From Gemmatimonas groenlandica (GTDB taxonomy: Bacteria > Gemmatimonadota > Gemmatimonadetes > Gemmatimonadales > Gemmatimonadaceae): a DNA stretch of 64,000 nt. The number at the start of each line of letters is the position of its first letter. Position 1 is the stretch's first letter. The stretch spans positions 930,001 through 994,000 of the forward strand of contig NZ_CP053085.1 in assembly GCF_013004105.1 (NCBI RefSeq), given 5' to 3'. Below, piece by piece: positions 36,738 to 45,564 of this stretch. The translations under genes were made by a program, and so were the position numbers. The notes under the pieces were generated by a model, which worked only from the letters and a program-made list of their open reading frames with translations, searched no databases and was not told the origin of the DNA.

Positions 36738-36845
36738 CGGACGGGTCGGTAATACGGACGGGCTCGCTGAGTAGCGCCGCGCATTTCGTGCGGAATATCA
36801 CGTCGACGCTCAGCTGAGGAATGGAAGTTGCGCTAACAGGAGGAC

Positions 36846-37649
36846 ATGTCCTATGGCCTCGTGTTCGGCGCGCTGCTCGCCGTGTTGTGCTTCATTGCAT
36901 TCATCGGCGGACTCGTGTGGTGGGTCCGCCGACCGATCTCGGGCCGTCGGCACTCGAGTGGTGCACTGCCACTCTTTGGGCACGACCGCGCTGTGGTCTA
37001 TGCACGGGCCGAAGACGACGACGATGAGGTCGAACGCGCGCAATTGATCATGGCGCGTGCCCCCCACTGGTCGGCGGCGACCAACGGTGCCGCTGCCACG
37101 GCGTCGTCGGCAGCTGGTAATGGTGTTGCTCATCACGCCGATCGGGTCCCGTCGCGCAGCGCGCGAACCGCGTCCCCGAACCGGTCAGCACCTGCCTCGC
37201 GCACCGAATACGCGCCGCTACCCGACGTGTCGATGCCCGACGTGTCGATGCCCGCTGCGACCGAGTTCGACGGCCGGTCCATCCGCTACAGCGTTCCAAC
37301 CGATAGCACGCTCCAGTTTCTCCCCGGGCGCCTCGAGGTCATTAGTGGCCCCGATGTCGGGCGCGAGATCCGCTTCGTGCGCACTCCCGGTCGTGACGCC
37401 ATCGAGGTGACATTCGGGCGGAACGAAGGGCCGCCGTATCGACACGTGCAACTGCACGATGCCACTGTGAGCCGGGCCCACGCTCGCATGCGCTACCGTG
37501 ATGGACAGTGGTTGCTGTCCAATCTCTCCGCCACCAATCCCGTGCTGCGCAACGGTCTCGTACTCGACGGCGACGGCGACGTCGACCTTGCACTTGCCGA
37601 GGGCGACCGGATTGAGATGGGCGAGGTGGTCTTCCGGTTTCACGTCTGA
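36846..37649 (+). CDS. Membrane-anchored FHA-domain protein
   Basis: A 267-residue protein with an N-terminal transmembrane helix (residues 3-27, MSYGLVFGALLAVLCFIAFI), an acidic patch EDDDDEVE, a low-complexity Ala/Ser/Arg linker, and a C-terminal FHA domain (about 170-267). FHA landmarks are VTFGRNEGPPYRH, VSRAHARMRYRDGQW and SNLSATNPVLRNG, the phosphothreonine-binding loops. An exact 15-bp tandem duplication (37221-37250) doubles the peptide PDVSM in the linker. AGGAGG lies only 2 bases from the ATG, an unusually short spacing. The TGA overlaps the kinase ATG (TGATG), so it is translationally coupled and probably docks on the phosphorylated kinase or its targets. Confidence 0.9.
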   Translation: MSYGLVFGALLAVLCFIAFIGGLVWWVRRPISGRRHSSGALPLFGHDRAVVYARAEDDDDEVERAQLIMARAPHWSAATNGAAATASSAAGNGVAHHADRVPSRSARTASPNRSAPASRTEYAPLPDVSMPDVSMPAATEFDGRSIRYSVPTDSTLQFLPGRLEVISGPDVGREIRFVRTPGRDAIEVTFGRNEGPPYRHVQLHDATVSRAHARMRYRDGQWLLSNLSATNPVLRNGLVLDGDGDVDLALAEGDRIEMGEVVFRFHV

Positions 37650-40300
37650 TGGTGGACGATCGCGGCGAAGCGGCGGTCGTCGCCGATCTCGATGAGGAGT
37701 ACGAGATTCTCGCCGAGTTGGGACGCGGCGGTAGTGCGGTCGTGTATCGCGCCCGGGATCGCGCGCTCGGCCGCGATGTGGCCATCAAAGTGGTACGTGG
37801 GCGACCCGATGGACTCGACGCCGAGCTGATCGCGCGATTGGGCCGCGAGGCGCGAATGGTCGCACAGTTGCAGCATCCGCAGATCGTGTCGGTGCATGCG
37901 GTGAAGCGGCTGCCGGATGGACTCGCCTTGATCATGCAGTGGGTACCGGGGCGTACCCTCAAGCAGACGATTCTCGAGGAAGGGCCGCTTGCGCCCGCGC
38001 GTGCAGAAGCGTTGCTGCGCGACATTGCCTCGGCGCTCGCGTACGCGCACGCGCATGGCGTGATCCATCGCGATGTGAAGCCGGAGAATATCTTTCTCGA
38101 TGCCGTGAGCGGGCGGGCGCTGCTGAGTGACTTCGGCATTGCGTTCTCGCGCGAGTTCGACTCACGACTCACGATGACGGGCACCGCGATCGGCACGCCA
38201 ACGTACATGGCGCCCGAGCAAATCGATGGAGCGGCGGCCGACGCGCGCTCCGATGTGTACAGCCTCGGACTGGTCGCCTGGGAAATGCTGACCGGACATC
38301 GTCCGTGGGAAGGCGATTCGCTGTACAACGTCATGTATCGGCAGAAGAACGAAGCGTTGCGTCCGATCGATGACGTGCGCTCCGACGTGCCGGAGCGGCT
38401 GCAGTATCTCATCGAACGGGCCCTGCAGAAGCGTCCGGGAGCGCGCTGGGCGGGCGCGGATGGTCTGCTGGCCCAGCTCCAAGGGAGTGTGCTTCCCCCG
38501 GATTGGGTGCACTGGCGGGTCGCGCATCAGCGCCGACAGGAAGTGCGCGCCGCGGAACGCGAAGCGCGTCGACGTGCGCCGCACGATGGAGCCGCTGCCG
38601 CTCACGGCGCGGCGCCCGTTGGTCTCTTCGCCGCGGCGCTGCAGACGATCCGCTTTCGGCGACCGGAGTCGGGCGCGGAGCCTTTCACCCCGACATCCAA
38701 CAGCGAGCGCTCCATCGCGCTGGTCGAGAGTTCCGCACTCGCGGCACCCGCTGTGATCAACACGGGCGCGGCCAACACCAACAGTGGCGCGAACGTCGCA
38801 AACGACGATCAGCCTACGTGGATGCAAGGCGGGAATGACGAGGTGGATATCGTGTCGCCGTCGCGCGGACGTCGTTGGGTGGCGCTCGGCGTTGCCGTGG
38901 TTGCGCTGCTGGCGTTGATCGGCGCGTGGCGCGTGCTCGGCACGCCCGCCGAGATCGGCCGGTCCGACAGCGCGTCCATCTCCACGCTCTCCGACGTTGC
39001 CGCTCGGGAGTTGCCAGTCGGACTGCCGATCGCACCACCCGTCGGCGACTCCTCCAGCGACTCCTCCAGCGACAGTCTTTCTGCCACGCTCGATGTCGCG
39101 CCGGATGATAGTGTGTCGAACGCTGTCGTGCCGCCGCCCGCGCCGACCAACGTGTTGCCACGCGCACGACCGATTGAGCCGACGCTTCCGGGGCCCGTGC
39201 TCGCCGGTGCCCCGCCGGTTGCTCCCGTGCCTGTTGAGCCTTCGCTGCGAGCGACGTCCGATCCCGGCATTGTCGCCGCCGGTGGCCGTCATTCATGCGT
39301 GGTGCACGACGCGCGACTCACCTGTTGGGGTGCGAATGACGATGGGCAGTTGGGCAGCGGCGGTTTCGACGACGCGTCGTTTCCCGGCTCGGTTCGTGGC
39401 GAGTTCCAGTTTACACAAGTCTCTTCCGGTCTCTCGCATACCTGCGCGTTGGCGCGTGAAGGTGACGTGTATTGTTGGGGCAGTGATGCCTTTGGACAGT
39501 TGGGAGATGCCACGCGCACCTCGCGCAGTGCACCCGTTCGCGTTGCGTCGAATCTGCTGTTCATGGCGATTCGTGCAGGTCGTGATCACAGCTGTGCGCT
39601 GACCACTGACGGCGTCGTGGTCTGCTGGGGCAGCAATGCGCGTGGACAGCTCGGCGACGGCACCACGATCGCGCGCGCCACGCCGACGGCGGCCGCCACG
39701 TCGTTGCGATTCATCGCGGCGACGGCAGGATGGCAACACAGTTGTGGTCTCACGCGCGATGGCGCTGCGATCTGCTGGGGCGACAACGCGAGCGGGCAGT
39801 TGGGTGACGGCACCGTTGTGTCCCGGGCAACACCCTTGCCGGTAACGAGCGCCATGCGATTCACCAGCATCGCCGCCGGCAGCAATCAAACGTGCGCGAT
39901 CTCCACCCTAGGCTCGCTCTGGTGTTGGGGACGCGACGGCGCGGGCAGCTCGCCTGGAACGCCACGCACGGAGCCAACCCGCGTCGCGTCAGCGGCCGCC
40001 TTCACATCAGTGGTCGCCGGTACGGTGCATGTCTGCGCGCGATCGACGTCGGGAGAGGCCTGGTGCATGGGCCGCAATGGATACGGACAACTCGGCGATG
40101 GCACAACCGTCGATCGAAACGTCCCCGTCAAAGTGCTCGCACCGTTGCCGTTCACGTCGCTCAGCGCCAACGGGGCGCATACCTGCGGCGTGCTCACGAG
40201 CGGTGAAACGATGTGCTGGGGATACAACATCGACGGACAACTCGGCGATGGCACCCGAAACAATCAGCCGCGGCCGGTCCGCGTAGGAACTCCGCGATGA
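37649..40300 (+). CDS. Transmembrane Ser/Thr protein kinase with extracytoplasmic RCC1 propeller
   Basis: An 883-residue receptor-type kinase. The cytoplasmic kinase domain (about 18-280) has the Gly loop GRGGSAVVYRA, K47 in VAIKVV, a helix-C Glu (E67), HRDVKPEN (D142), DFGIA (161-165) and APEQ (188-191), so it should be active. A basic/Ala linker leads to one TM helix near 407-428 (WVALGVAVVALLALIGAW). Outside lie a Ser/Pro linker with a duplicated SSSD unit and seven RCC1 repeats from about residue 538 to the end. Each repeat carries two cysteines in the pattern H-S/T-C-x(8-9)-C-W-G, fourteen in all, as expected for disulfides in the periplasm. The gene overlaps the FHA gene (TGATG) and the next gene (ATGA). 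The ligand of the propeller is unknown. Confidence 0.92.
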   Translation: MVDDRGEAAVVADLDEEYEILAELGRGGSAVVYRARDRALGRDVAIKVVRGRPDGLDAELIARLGREARMVAQLQHPQIVSVHAVKRLPDGLALIMQWVPGRTLKQTILEEGPLAPARAEALLRDIASALAYAHAHGVIHRDVKPENIFLDAVSGRALLSDFGIAFSREFDSRLTMTGTAIGTPTYMAPEQIDGAAADARSDVYSLGLVAWEMLTGHRPWEGDSLYNVMYRQKNEALRPIDDVRSDVPERLQYLIERALQKRPGARWAGADGLLAQLQGSVLPPDWVHWRVAHQRRQEVRAAEREARRRAPHDGAAAAHGAAPVGLFAAALQTIRFRRPESGAEPFTPTSNSERSIALVESSALAAPAVINTGAANTNSGANVANDDQPTWMQGGNDEVDIVSPSRGRRWVALGVAVVALLALIGAWRVLGTPAEIGRSDSASISTLSDVAARELPVGLPIAPPVGDSSSDSSSDSLSATLDVAPDDSVSNAVVPPPAPTNVLPRARPIEPTLPGPVLAGAPPVAPVPVEPSLRATSDPGIVAAGGRHSCVVHDARLTCWGANDDGQLGSGGFDDASFPGSVRGEFQFTQVSSGLSHTCALAREGDVYCWGSDAFGQLGDATRTSRSAPVRVASNLLFMAIRAGRDHSCALTTDGVVVCWGSNARGQLGDGTTIARATPTAAATSLRFIAATAGWQHSCGLTRDGAAICWGDNASGQLGDGTVVSRATPLPVTSAMRFTSIAAGSNQTCAISTLGSLWCWGRDGAGSSPGTPRTEPTRVASAAAFTSVVAGTVHVCARSTSGEAWCMGRNGYGQLGDGTTVDRNVPVKVLAPLPFTSLSANGAHTCGVLTSGETMCWGYNIDGQLGDGTRNNQPRPVRVGTPR

Positions 40301-43300
40301 TCGTGCAACACTGCAATACTGCTCGTCCACACTCGATGCGACGACACATGCCGCGTGCCCTACACGACGTGCATCACTTGCTTCGTGCGCTGCTGGTCAC
40401 AGCCATGTGCGTGACCGTGGTGGCCTGCGGCGGCGAATCGTCCACGAAACCGGCCTCGGGGTCGATCAGTTCGATCACGCTCTCGCCACAAACCCTTACG
40501 CTTGGTGTGGGCAGCAGTGTCGCGCTCGATGTCGCGTTGTTGGACGCCGAGGGTCAGCCCACGAGCCCGCGCACCATCTTTTGGTCCAGCAGCGATGTGA
40601 CGATCGCGCGGGTGTCGGCCTCGGGATTGGTCACGGCGCTGGCGCCGGGTGCAGCGCAGATATCTGCGACCGCAGAGGGGAAGAGCGCGGTGGCGAATGT
40701 CGCGGTCGCTCCCACCGCGGTGACCAGTGTTCAGCTCTCAAGCGTTGAGCTACGGCTCACCACCGGCCAGCGCGTGCAGCTTTCCGCCAGCGCCCGCGAC
40801 GCGTCGGGCGCGGCCTTGAGTGGACGCGTGGTCACCTGGACCGTTGGTGACGCCAGCATCGCGGTGGTGGATAGCACCGGCGCCGTCACGGCGCTCGCGC
40901 CCGGAGGCACGACCGTGACGGCCACCAGCGAAGGGCGGACAGCCACCGCGGCGGTCTTCGTGACGTCGGTACCGGTCGCCACCGTTGCGCTCACGCCATC
41001 CAGTACCTCGATCGTGGAAGGGCAAACCACGCAGTTGCGCGCGGAAACGCGCTCTTCGTCCGGCGCTGTGCTGTCTGGACGCACGATTACGTGGGCGTCG
41101 TCGAACGCGTCGGTCGCCAGTGTGTCGTCGTCCGGCCTGGTGACGGGCGTCTCCACGGGGACGACCATCATCACCGCCTCGAGTGAGGGCCGTTCAGGCA
41201 GCGCGTCGGTCACGATCACCGCGCGCCCAGTAAATGCGATTGTCGTGTCGCCGTCGCAGCTGTCGCTGATTGCCGGCCAGATGGTAGCGCTGACGGTGCA
41301 GGTCACCGACGCACAGGGCAACCTGTTGAGCGGACGACCAGTGACTTATCGCTCCGAGAGCGTCGGGGTTGCGTCGGTGTCGACGGGTGGTACCGTGACC
41401 GCCGTCGCACCAGGCACCACGTCGATTACTGTGACGAGCGAGGGGCGCAGTGCGAGCGTGAGCGTCGTGGTCTCGGCGGTTCCTATCGCCAGCATTCGCG
41501 TGTCGCCCAGTCTGGCGACGCTGACGGTCGGCGAAGACACCGCGCTGATCGCCACGCCACTGGACGCGTCGGGCGCTGCACTCGCGGGTCGCGCCATCGC
41601 GTGGAGTAGCGGATCACCGAGCGTGGCAACGGTCTCGACGACGGGTGTCGTCACCGCCGTCGGCGTCGGCAGCGTGATCATTCTCGCCCAAGCGGAGGGC
41701 CGAACCGGCTCGGCAACCATCACCGTAAACGCACCGCCCATTGCTTCGGTCACGGTTGCTCCGTCGACGGTTTCCGTTGATGTGGGAGGCACCGTCGATC
41801 TCGCCGCCACGGTACGAGACGCGACGGGAGCCACCGTATTTGGTCGCGCTGTGCTCTGGAGTTCGAGCGCGCCGTCGGTGGCGACGGTGTCGAGCACGGG
41901 AAGGGTGACCGCCGTGTCGGCTGGCGTAAGCACCATCACGGGCACGGTCGACGGCAAGTCGGGCACGGCACAGATCACGGTATCGCCCACGCCGATCGGC
42001 ACGGTGACGGTCGCGCCCACCAGTAGTACGTTGGCGATTGGCGGCACTGTGGATTTCGTCGCGACCGTACGCGATGTGAATGGCGTGGTGGTCACGGGGC
42101 GGACGATTACGTGGACGTCGAGCGCGACAGCCGTGGCGACGGTGTCGAGCACGGGACGCGTGACCGCGGCGTCGGCCGGCACGAGCACCATCACCGCGAC
42201 GGTCGACGGCAAGTCGGGCACGGCACAGATCACGGTGACGCCGACGCCGGTCGGCACAGTGACCGTCGCACCGACCAGCAGCTCACTGGCGATTGGCGGC
42301 ACCGTCGATCTCGTCGCCACGGTTCGCGATGTGAACGGCGCCGTCGTGGCCGGGCGGAGCATTACGTGGACGTCGAGCGCGACAGCCGTGGCGACGGTGT
42401 CGAGCACGGGACGTGTGACCGCCGCGTCGGCCGGCACGAGCACCATCACCGCGACGGTCGACGGCAAGTCGGGCACGGCACAGATCACGGTGACGCCGAC
42501 GCCGGTCGGCACAGTGACCGTCGCACCGACCAGCAGCTCACTGGCGATTGGCGGCACCGTCGATCTCGTCGCCACGGTTCGCGATGTGAACGGCGCTGTC
42601 GTGGCCGGGCGGAGCATTACGTGGACGTCGAGCGCGACAACCGTGGCGACGGTGTCGAGCACGGGACGTGTGACCGCCGCGTCGGCCGGCACGAGCACCA
42701 TCACCGCGACGGTCGACGGCAGGTCGGGCACGGCACAGATCACGGTGACGCCGACGCCGGTCGGCACAGTGACCGTCGCAGCGACCAGTAGTACGTTGGC
42801 GATTGGCGGCACCGCGGATCTCGTCGCGACCGTACGCGATGTGAATGGCGTGGTGGTCACGGGGCGGACGATTACGTGGACGTCGAGCGCGACAGCCGTG
42901 GCGACGGTGTCGAGCACGGGACGTGTGACCGCCGCGTCGGCCGGCACGAGCACCATCACCGCGACGGTCGACGGCAGGTCGGGCACGGCACAGATCACGG
43001 TGACGCCTACGCCGATCGGCACGGTGACCGTGGCACCCGCCAGCAGCACGCTCGATGTCGGTGGCACCGTCGATCTCGTCGCCACGGTTCGTGATGTGAA
43101 TGGCGCGGTGGTCACGGGACGTACTATCACCTGGAGTTCGAGTGCCGTCGCGGTCGCCGCGGTATCGAGCGCCGGACGTGTCACTGCGCTCCTGCCGGGG
43201 ACGGCTACCGTCACCGCCTCGGTGGATGGCAAGTCGGGAACGGCCCAAGTCGTCGTCTCCACTCCGGTTGTGCAAACGGTTGGGCGAGTGACGGTGAGTC

Positions 43301-43554
43301 CGTCGTCGGCGACGATCAAATCGACGGGGCCGTCGAATCGTACGGTGCAACTCGATGCGGTCGTCTACGCCGATAGCGCGAGTGGAGGCAGCGTCCTGAC
43401 GAATGCGCTCGTCGTCTGGAGCAGCAGCGCGCCCCTGATTGCCTCGGTGAGTCCCACGGGGGTGGTCACCGCGCTTTCCGAGGGCACGGCAACCATCACT
43501 GCCACCAGTGGCCCCAAGGGCGGTACCTCCGCGATCACGGTGGTGAGGCGATGA
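40297..43554 (+). CDS. Lipoprotein of twelve tandem Big_2 (bacterial Ig-like) domains
   Basis: A 1085-residue exported protein if read from the ATG at 40297 that overlaps the kinase stop (ATGA); ATG 40336 or 40348 are alternatives closer to the signal peptide. The lipobox is VTVVAC, followed by GGESSTKP. I count twelve Ig-like units of about 80-85 residues with the Big_2 pattern (xxVxVxPxxxxLxVGxTVxLxATVRDxxG...GRxITWxSSxxxVATVSSxGxVTAxxxGxxxITAxxDGxxGTAxITV). Units 7-11 are near-identical DNA repeats. No cell-wall anchor, protease or adhesin tip is seen. It probably forms a rod on the outer membrane or in the periplasm, and co-translation with the kinase suggests it is the partner or target of the extracytoplasmic propeller. 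Confidence 0.88.
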   Translation: MIVQHCNTARPHSMRRHMPRALHDVHHLLRALLVTAMCVTVVACGGESSTKPASGSISSITLSPQTLTLGVGSSVALDVALLDAEGQPTSPRTIFWSSSDVTIARVSASGLVTALAPGAAQISATAEGKSAVANVAVAPTAVTSVQLSSVELRLTTGQRVQLSASARDASGAALSGRVVTWTVGDASIAVVDSTGAVTALAPGGTTVTATSEGRTATAAVFVTSVPVATVALTPSSTSIVEGQTTQLRAETRSSSGAVLSGRTITWASSNASVASVSSSGLVTGVSTGTTIITASSEGRSGSASVTITARPVNAIVVSPSQLSLIAGQMVALTVQVTDAQGNLLSGRPVTYRSESVGVASVSTGGTVTAVAPGTTSITVTSEGRSASVSVVVSAVPIASIRVSPSLATLTVGEDTALIATPLDASGAALAGRAIAWSSGSPSVATVSTTGVVTAVGVGSVIILAQAEGRTGSATITVNAPPIASVTVAPSTVSVDVGGTVDLAATVRDATGATVFGRAVLWSSSAPSVATVSSTGRVTAVSAGVSTITGTVDGKSGTAQITVSPTPIGTVTVAPTSSTLAIGGTVDFVATVRDVNGVVVTGRTITWTSSATAVATVSSTGRVTAASAGTSTITATVDGKSGTAQITVTPTPVGTVTVAPTSSSLAIGGTVDLVATVRDVNGAVVAGRSITWTSSATAVATVSSTGRVTAASAGTSTITATVDGKSGTAQITVTPTPVGTVTVAPTSSSLAIGGTVDLVATVRDVNGAVVAGRSITWTSSATTVATVSSTGRVTAASAGTSTITATVDGRSGTAQITVTPTPVGTVTVAATSSTLAIGGTADLVATVRDVNGVVVTGRTITWTSSATAVATVSSTGRVTAASAGTSTITATVDGRSGTAQITVTPTPIGTVTVAPASSTLDVGGTVDLVATVRDVNGAVVTGRTITWSSSAVAVAAVSSAGRVTALLPGTATVTASVDGKSGTAQVVVSTPVVQTVGRVTVSPSSATIKSTGPSNRTVQLDAVVYADSASGGSVLTNALVVWSSSAPLIASVSPTGVVTALSEGTATITATSGPKGGTSAITVVRR
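41991..43265 (+). repeat. Five 255-bp in-frame tandem repeats
   Basis: Unit starts at 41991, 42246, 42501, 42756 and 43011 are exactly 255 bp (85 codons) apart, one Big_2 domain each. By eye, units 42246-42500 and 42501-42755 differ at three positions (C/T, G/A, A/G). The outer units have diverged more. Confidence 0.93.
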
Positions 43555-44612
43555 GCGCGCCACACGTGCGACCGTTGCTGACCCTGATACTGATCGCTGG
43601 GTGCATCGCACAGCCGGTTCGTGCTCAGCCGATTACCCTCTCGCTCAAACGCACGTTCGCCGCAAACGAGGTTGCAGGGTGCCAACCGACGGTGAGTGCG
43701 ATCGGCGCGTTGCCACGCGACGCGGCGGAAGCGCGACGCGTGTTCGCGTCGGGACAGGAGCTGGCGTTGCAGGGCGATCCGAAAGGGGCCGGGGTCGCCT
43801 TCGCGCGTGCGTCCGCGCTCGATCCCACCGACGATCGCATCGCGTACGCCTTTGCGCGCGCGCTGGAGGAAGCCAACGACAGCACGTCGGCGCTGCGTGA
43901 GTATTGTCGGGCCCTTCGCCTCTCGCCCGCCGGCCGTGACGCGGCCGACGTTCGCGCCCGCGTCGCGAAACTGACGCCGCGTGCATCGGCCGATGCACTC
44001 TTCCGCGCGCGTGAGCGCTTCGGGATGGGCGTGGTAGCCTTCGATGCGCGTCGCAACGAGGAGGCTCGCCGCGCGTTCGACGACGCCGCCCGTGCCATTC
44101 CTACGGAGGCCGACGCTCTATTCAATCGCTCGATCGCCGAGCTTCAACTCGGTGACCGGTCGGCCGCGCGTCGTGATTTGACCGCATATCTCGCGCGCCG
44201 TCCCGATGCCATGGATCGGGCCTTGGTACAACGGTCCATCGACGCACTCGGCCGACCGCAGCATTCTGCCGGTGCTGCCTTCACCAGCGGGCTCATTCCA
44301 GGAATGGGACAGTTCTACACACGCCGTCCGGCGCAGGGCCTCGCGGTGCTCGCGCTGGTGGGCGGGGCCGCCTACGCTTCATTGCACACGGCCAACCGCA
44401 ACGTGACGGTGCCGTATGTCGATCCCAACGGCGTACCTGCGCCCTACATCACGCTCGTGAAGGAGCGCCCGTACCGGACGGCGGCGCTGGCGACCGCGGC
44501 AGGGATCACGCTCGCTGCTGCCCTCGAAGCCGCCTGGTTTGCCAAGCGCGGGCCCGCGCAGTTCATCATCGCCCCAGGCGGCAAAGGAGCCGGTCTCGCG
44601 GTTCGATTCTAA
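43551..44612 (+). CDS. TPR-repeat protein with C-terminal membrane segments
   Basis: A 353-residue protein whose ATG overlaps the Big_2 gene stop (ATGA). The signal peptide is MSAPHVRPLLTLILIAGCIA, QPVRAQ; the Cys in AGC could alternatively be lipidated. TPR-like helices follow (ARRVFASGQELALQGDPKGAGVAFARASALDPTDDRIAYAFARALEEAND, FGMGVVAFDARRNEEARRAFDDAARAIPTEADALFNRSIAELQLGD). After residue 235 come SAGAAFTSGLIPGMGQFYTRRP, a stretch like the membrane motif of DUF5683-type proteins, and two hydrophobic segments (GLAVLALVGGAAYASLH, AALATAAGITLAAALEAAWF). It completes the FHA-kinase-Big_2 operon and may assemble the surface part. Confidence 0.8.
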   Translation: MSAPHVRPLLTLILIAGCIAQPVRAQPITLSLKRTFAANEVAGCQPTVSAIGALPRDAAEARRVFASGQELALQGDPKGAGVAFARASALDPTDDRIAYAFARALEEANDSTSALREYCRALRLSPAGRDAADVRARVAKLTPRASADALFRARERFGMGVVAFDARRNEEARRAFDDAARAIPTEADALFNRSIAELQLGDRSAARRDLTAYLARRPDAMDRALVQRSIDALGRPQHSAGAAFTSGLIPGMGQFYTRRPAQGLAVLALVGGAAYASLHTANRNVTVPYVDPNGVPAPYITLVKERPYRTAALATAAGITLAAALEAAWFAKRGPAQFIIAPGGKGAGLAVRF

Positions 44613-44889
44613 GGCGCCCGAAAGGTCTAGCAAGCATCCACTTGCACCGTGCATCAGCCCGTTCGCGAAGGCTGACCACGGCCGGTGAACGCTGAGTCTG
44701 AAGATTCCCGCTCCGCTTGCTCGCCGTCACGTAGCGCGGATGGGTTTGGTCTCCAATCCTTGTGCGACGGTTACGGACACGACTCCCAACCGTCACTAGG
44801 ATGGCCGCGCATCGCTCGTTGCGAAATCCCGGTGACGCACGGCATCGCGTTCTTCACAGTAGGGTTTGCTTCTTCGGCCGCTCGATCCC

Positions 44890-45564
44890 ATGGCCTATCT
44901 TCGCTGCACCGCATGTGGTTCTAAAGCGTTGGTCGCTGCCTCGCAGTGTCCGCGCTGTGCTCACCCGTTCAACCTGCTGAGTTCACGCGGTGACCGGGTG
45001 AAGCTGTCGCGTTGTCGTGGCTGTGGGATCATGCATCGCTTCGACGCCACCTGCCACTGGTGCGGCGTGCTCCCCAAGGCGTCGTGGCAGTCACCCGCGG
45101 TATGGCGATCGGCTGCAGCCGTACTCCTCTCGGTCACGGTGGCCGGCGCCGCGTGGCGCTATGGATCACCGTTGCGAGCCGACCTCCTGCAGCGGCTGAA
45201 CGCCGAATCGGTGGCGGTGAATCAAGTGGCGACCAGCGCGCGCGCGTCGGGCGCGCCGACCGCTGTGGCCGACGTCGCGAGCGCGGCAACCGTCGCGACG
45301 ATGGCGCTGCCGGACAGCCTGGCGCTGGCGACGCCGAGTACGATCGACAGCATCACGTGGACGCCGGCCGTGGCACGCACTTGGGTGAACGTCCGAAACG
45401 ACGCGAGCCGTGGCGGCGAAGTGGTGGGTGTCATCAAACCTGCATCCCGCGCCATGCTCGGCACCGATCGCGCCGGCTGGCGTCAGGTGCGTTCCCCCGA
45501 CGTGAACGGCTGGGTCGATCCGCGTCTCTTCGCGCCGGATTCACTGCGCAGTCGCGGAGAATGA
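44890..45564 (+). CDS. Zinc-ribbon membrane protein with C-terminal SH3-like domain
   Basis: A 224-residue protein starting at ATG 44890. The N-terminus has two treble-clef-like zinc ribbons: CTACGSKALVAASQCPRC, then CRGCGIMHRFDATCHWCG. One TM helix follows (about 75-92, SAAAVLLSVTVAGAAWRYG). Outside the membrane, after an Ala/Val/Thr linker, is a bacterial SH3-like domain (RTWVNVRNDASRGGEVVGVIKPASRAMLGTDRAGWRQVRSPDVNGWVDPRLF). SH3_3 domains of this kind often bind cell-wall peptides. It overlaps the pseudopilin gene (ATGA) and follows the kinase operon after a 277-bp gap that holds no gene and only a weak 7-bp hairpin (44766-44794). Confidence 0.8.
   Translation: MAYLRCTACGSKALVAASQCPRCAHPFNLLSSRGDRVKLSRCRGCGIMHRFDATCHWCGVLPKASWQSPAVWRSAAAVLLSVTVAGAAWRYGSPLRADLLQRLNAESVAVNQVATSARASGAPTAVADVASAATVATMALPDSLALATPSTIDSITWTPAVARTWVNVRNDASRGGEVVGVIKPASRAMLGTDRAGWRQVRSPDVNGWVDPRLFAPDSLRSRGE

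Noticed and set aside
41991-43265. CRISPR-like array
   Set aside because: Units are 255 bp, contiguous and in frame, with no spacers; they encode Ig-like domains.
41346-43319. 657-codon open frame antisense to the Big_2 gene
   Set aside because: It mirrors the tandem repeats with a Val/Thr/Pro-rich chain; the sense frame has clear Ig domains, lipobox and operon overlaps. High-GC repeats leave antisense frames open by chance.
44766-44794. Hairpin GACGGTT/AACCGTC as a terminator after the TPR gene
   Set aside because: Stem of only 7 bp, 15-base loop, no T-run, and over 150 bp from the stop.
44613-44889. Possible tRNA or small RNA in the 277-bp gap
   Set aside because: No cloverleaf, T-psi-C consensus or promoter/terminator pair could be found by eye; short open frames here lack start signals and similarity.
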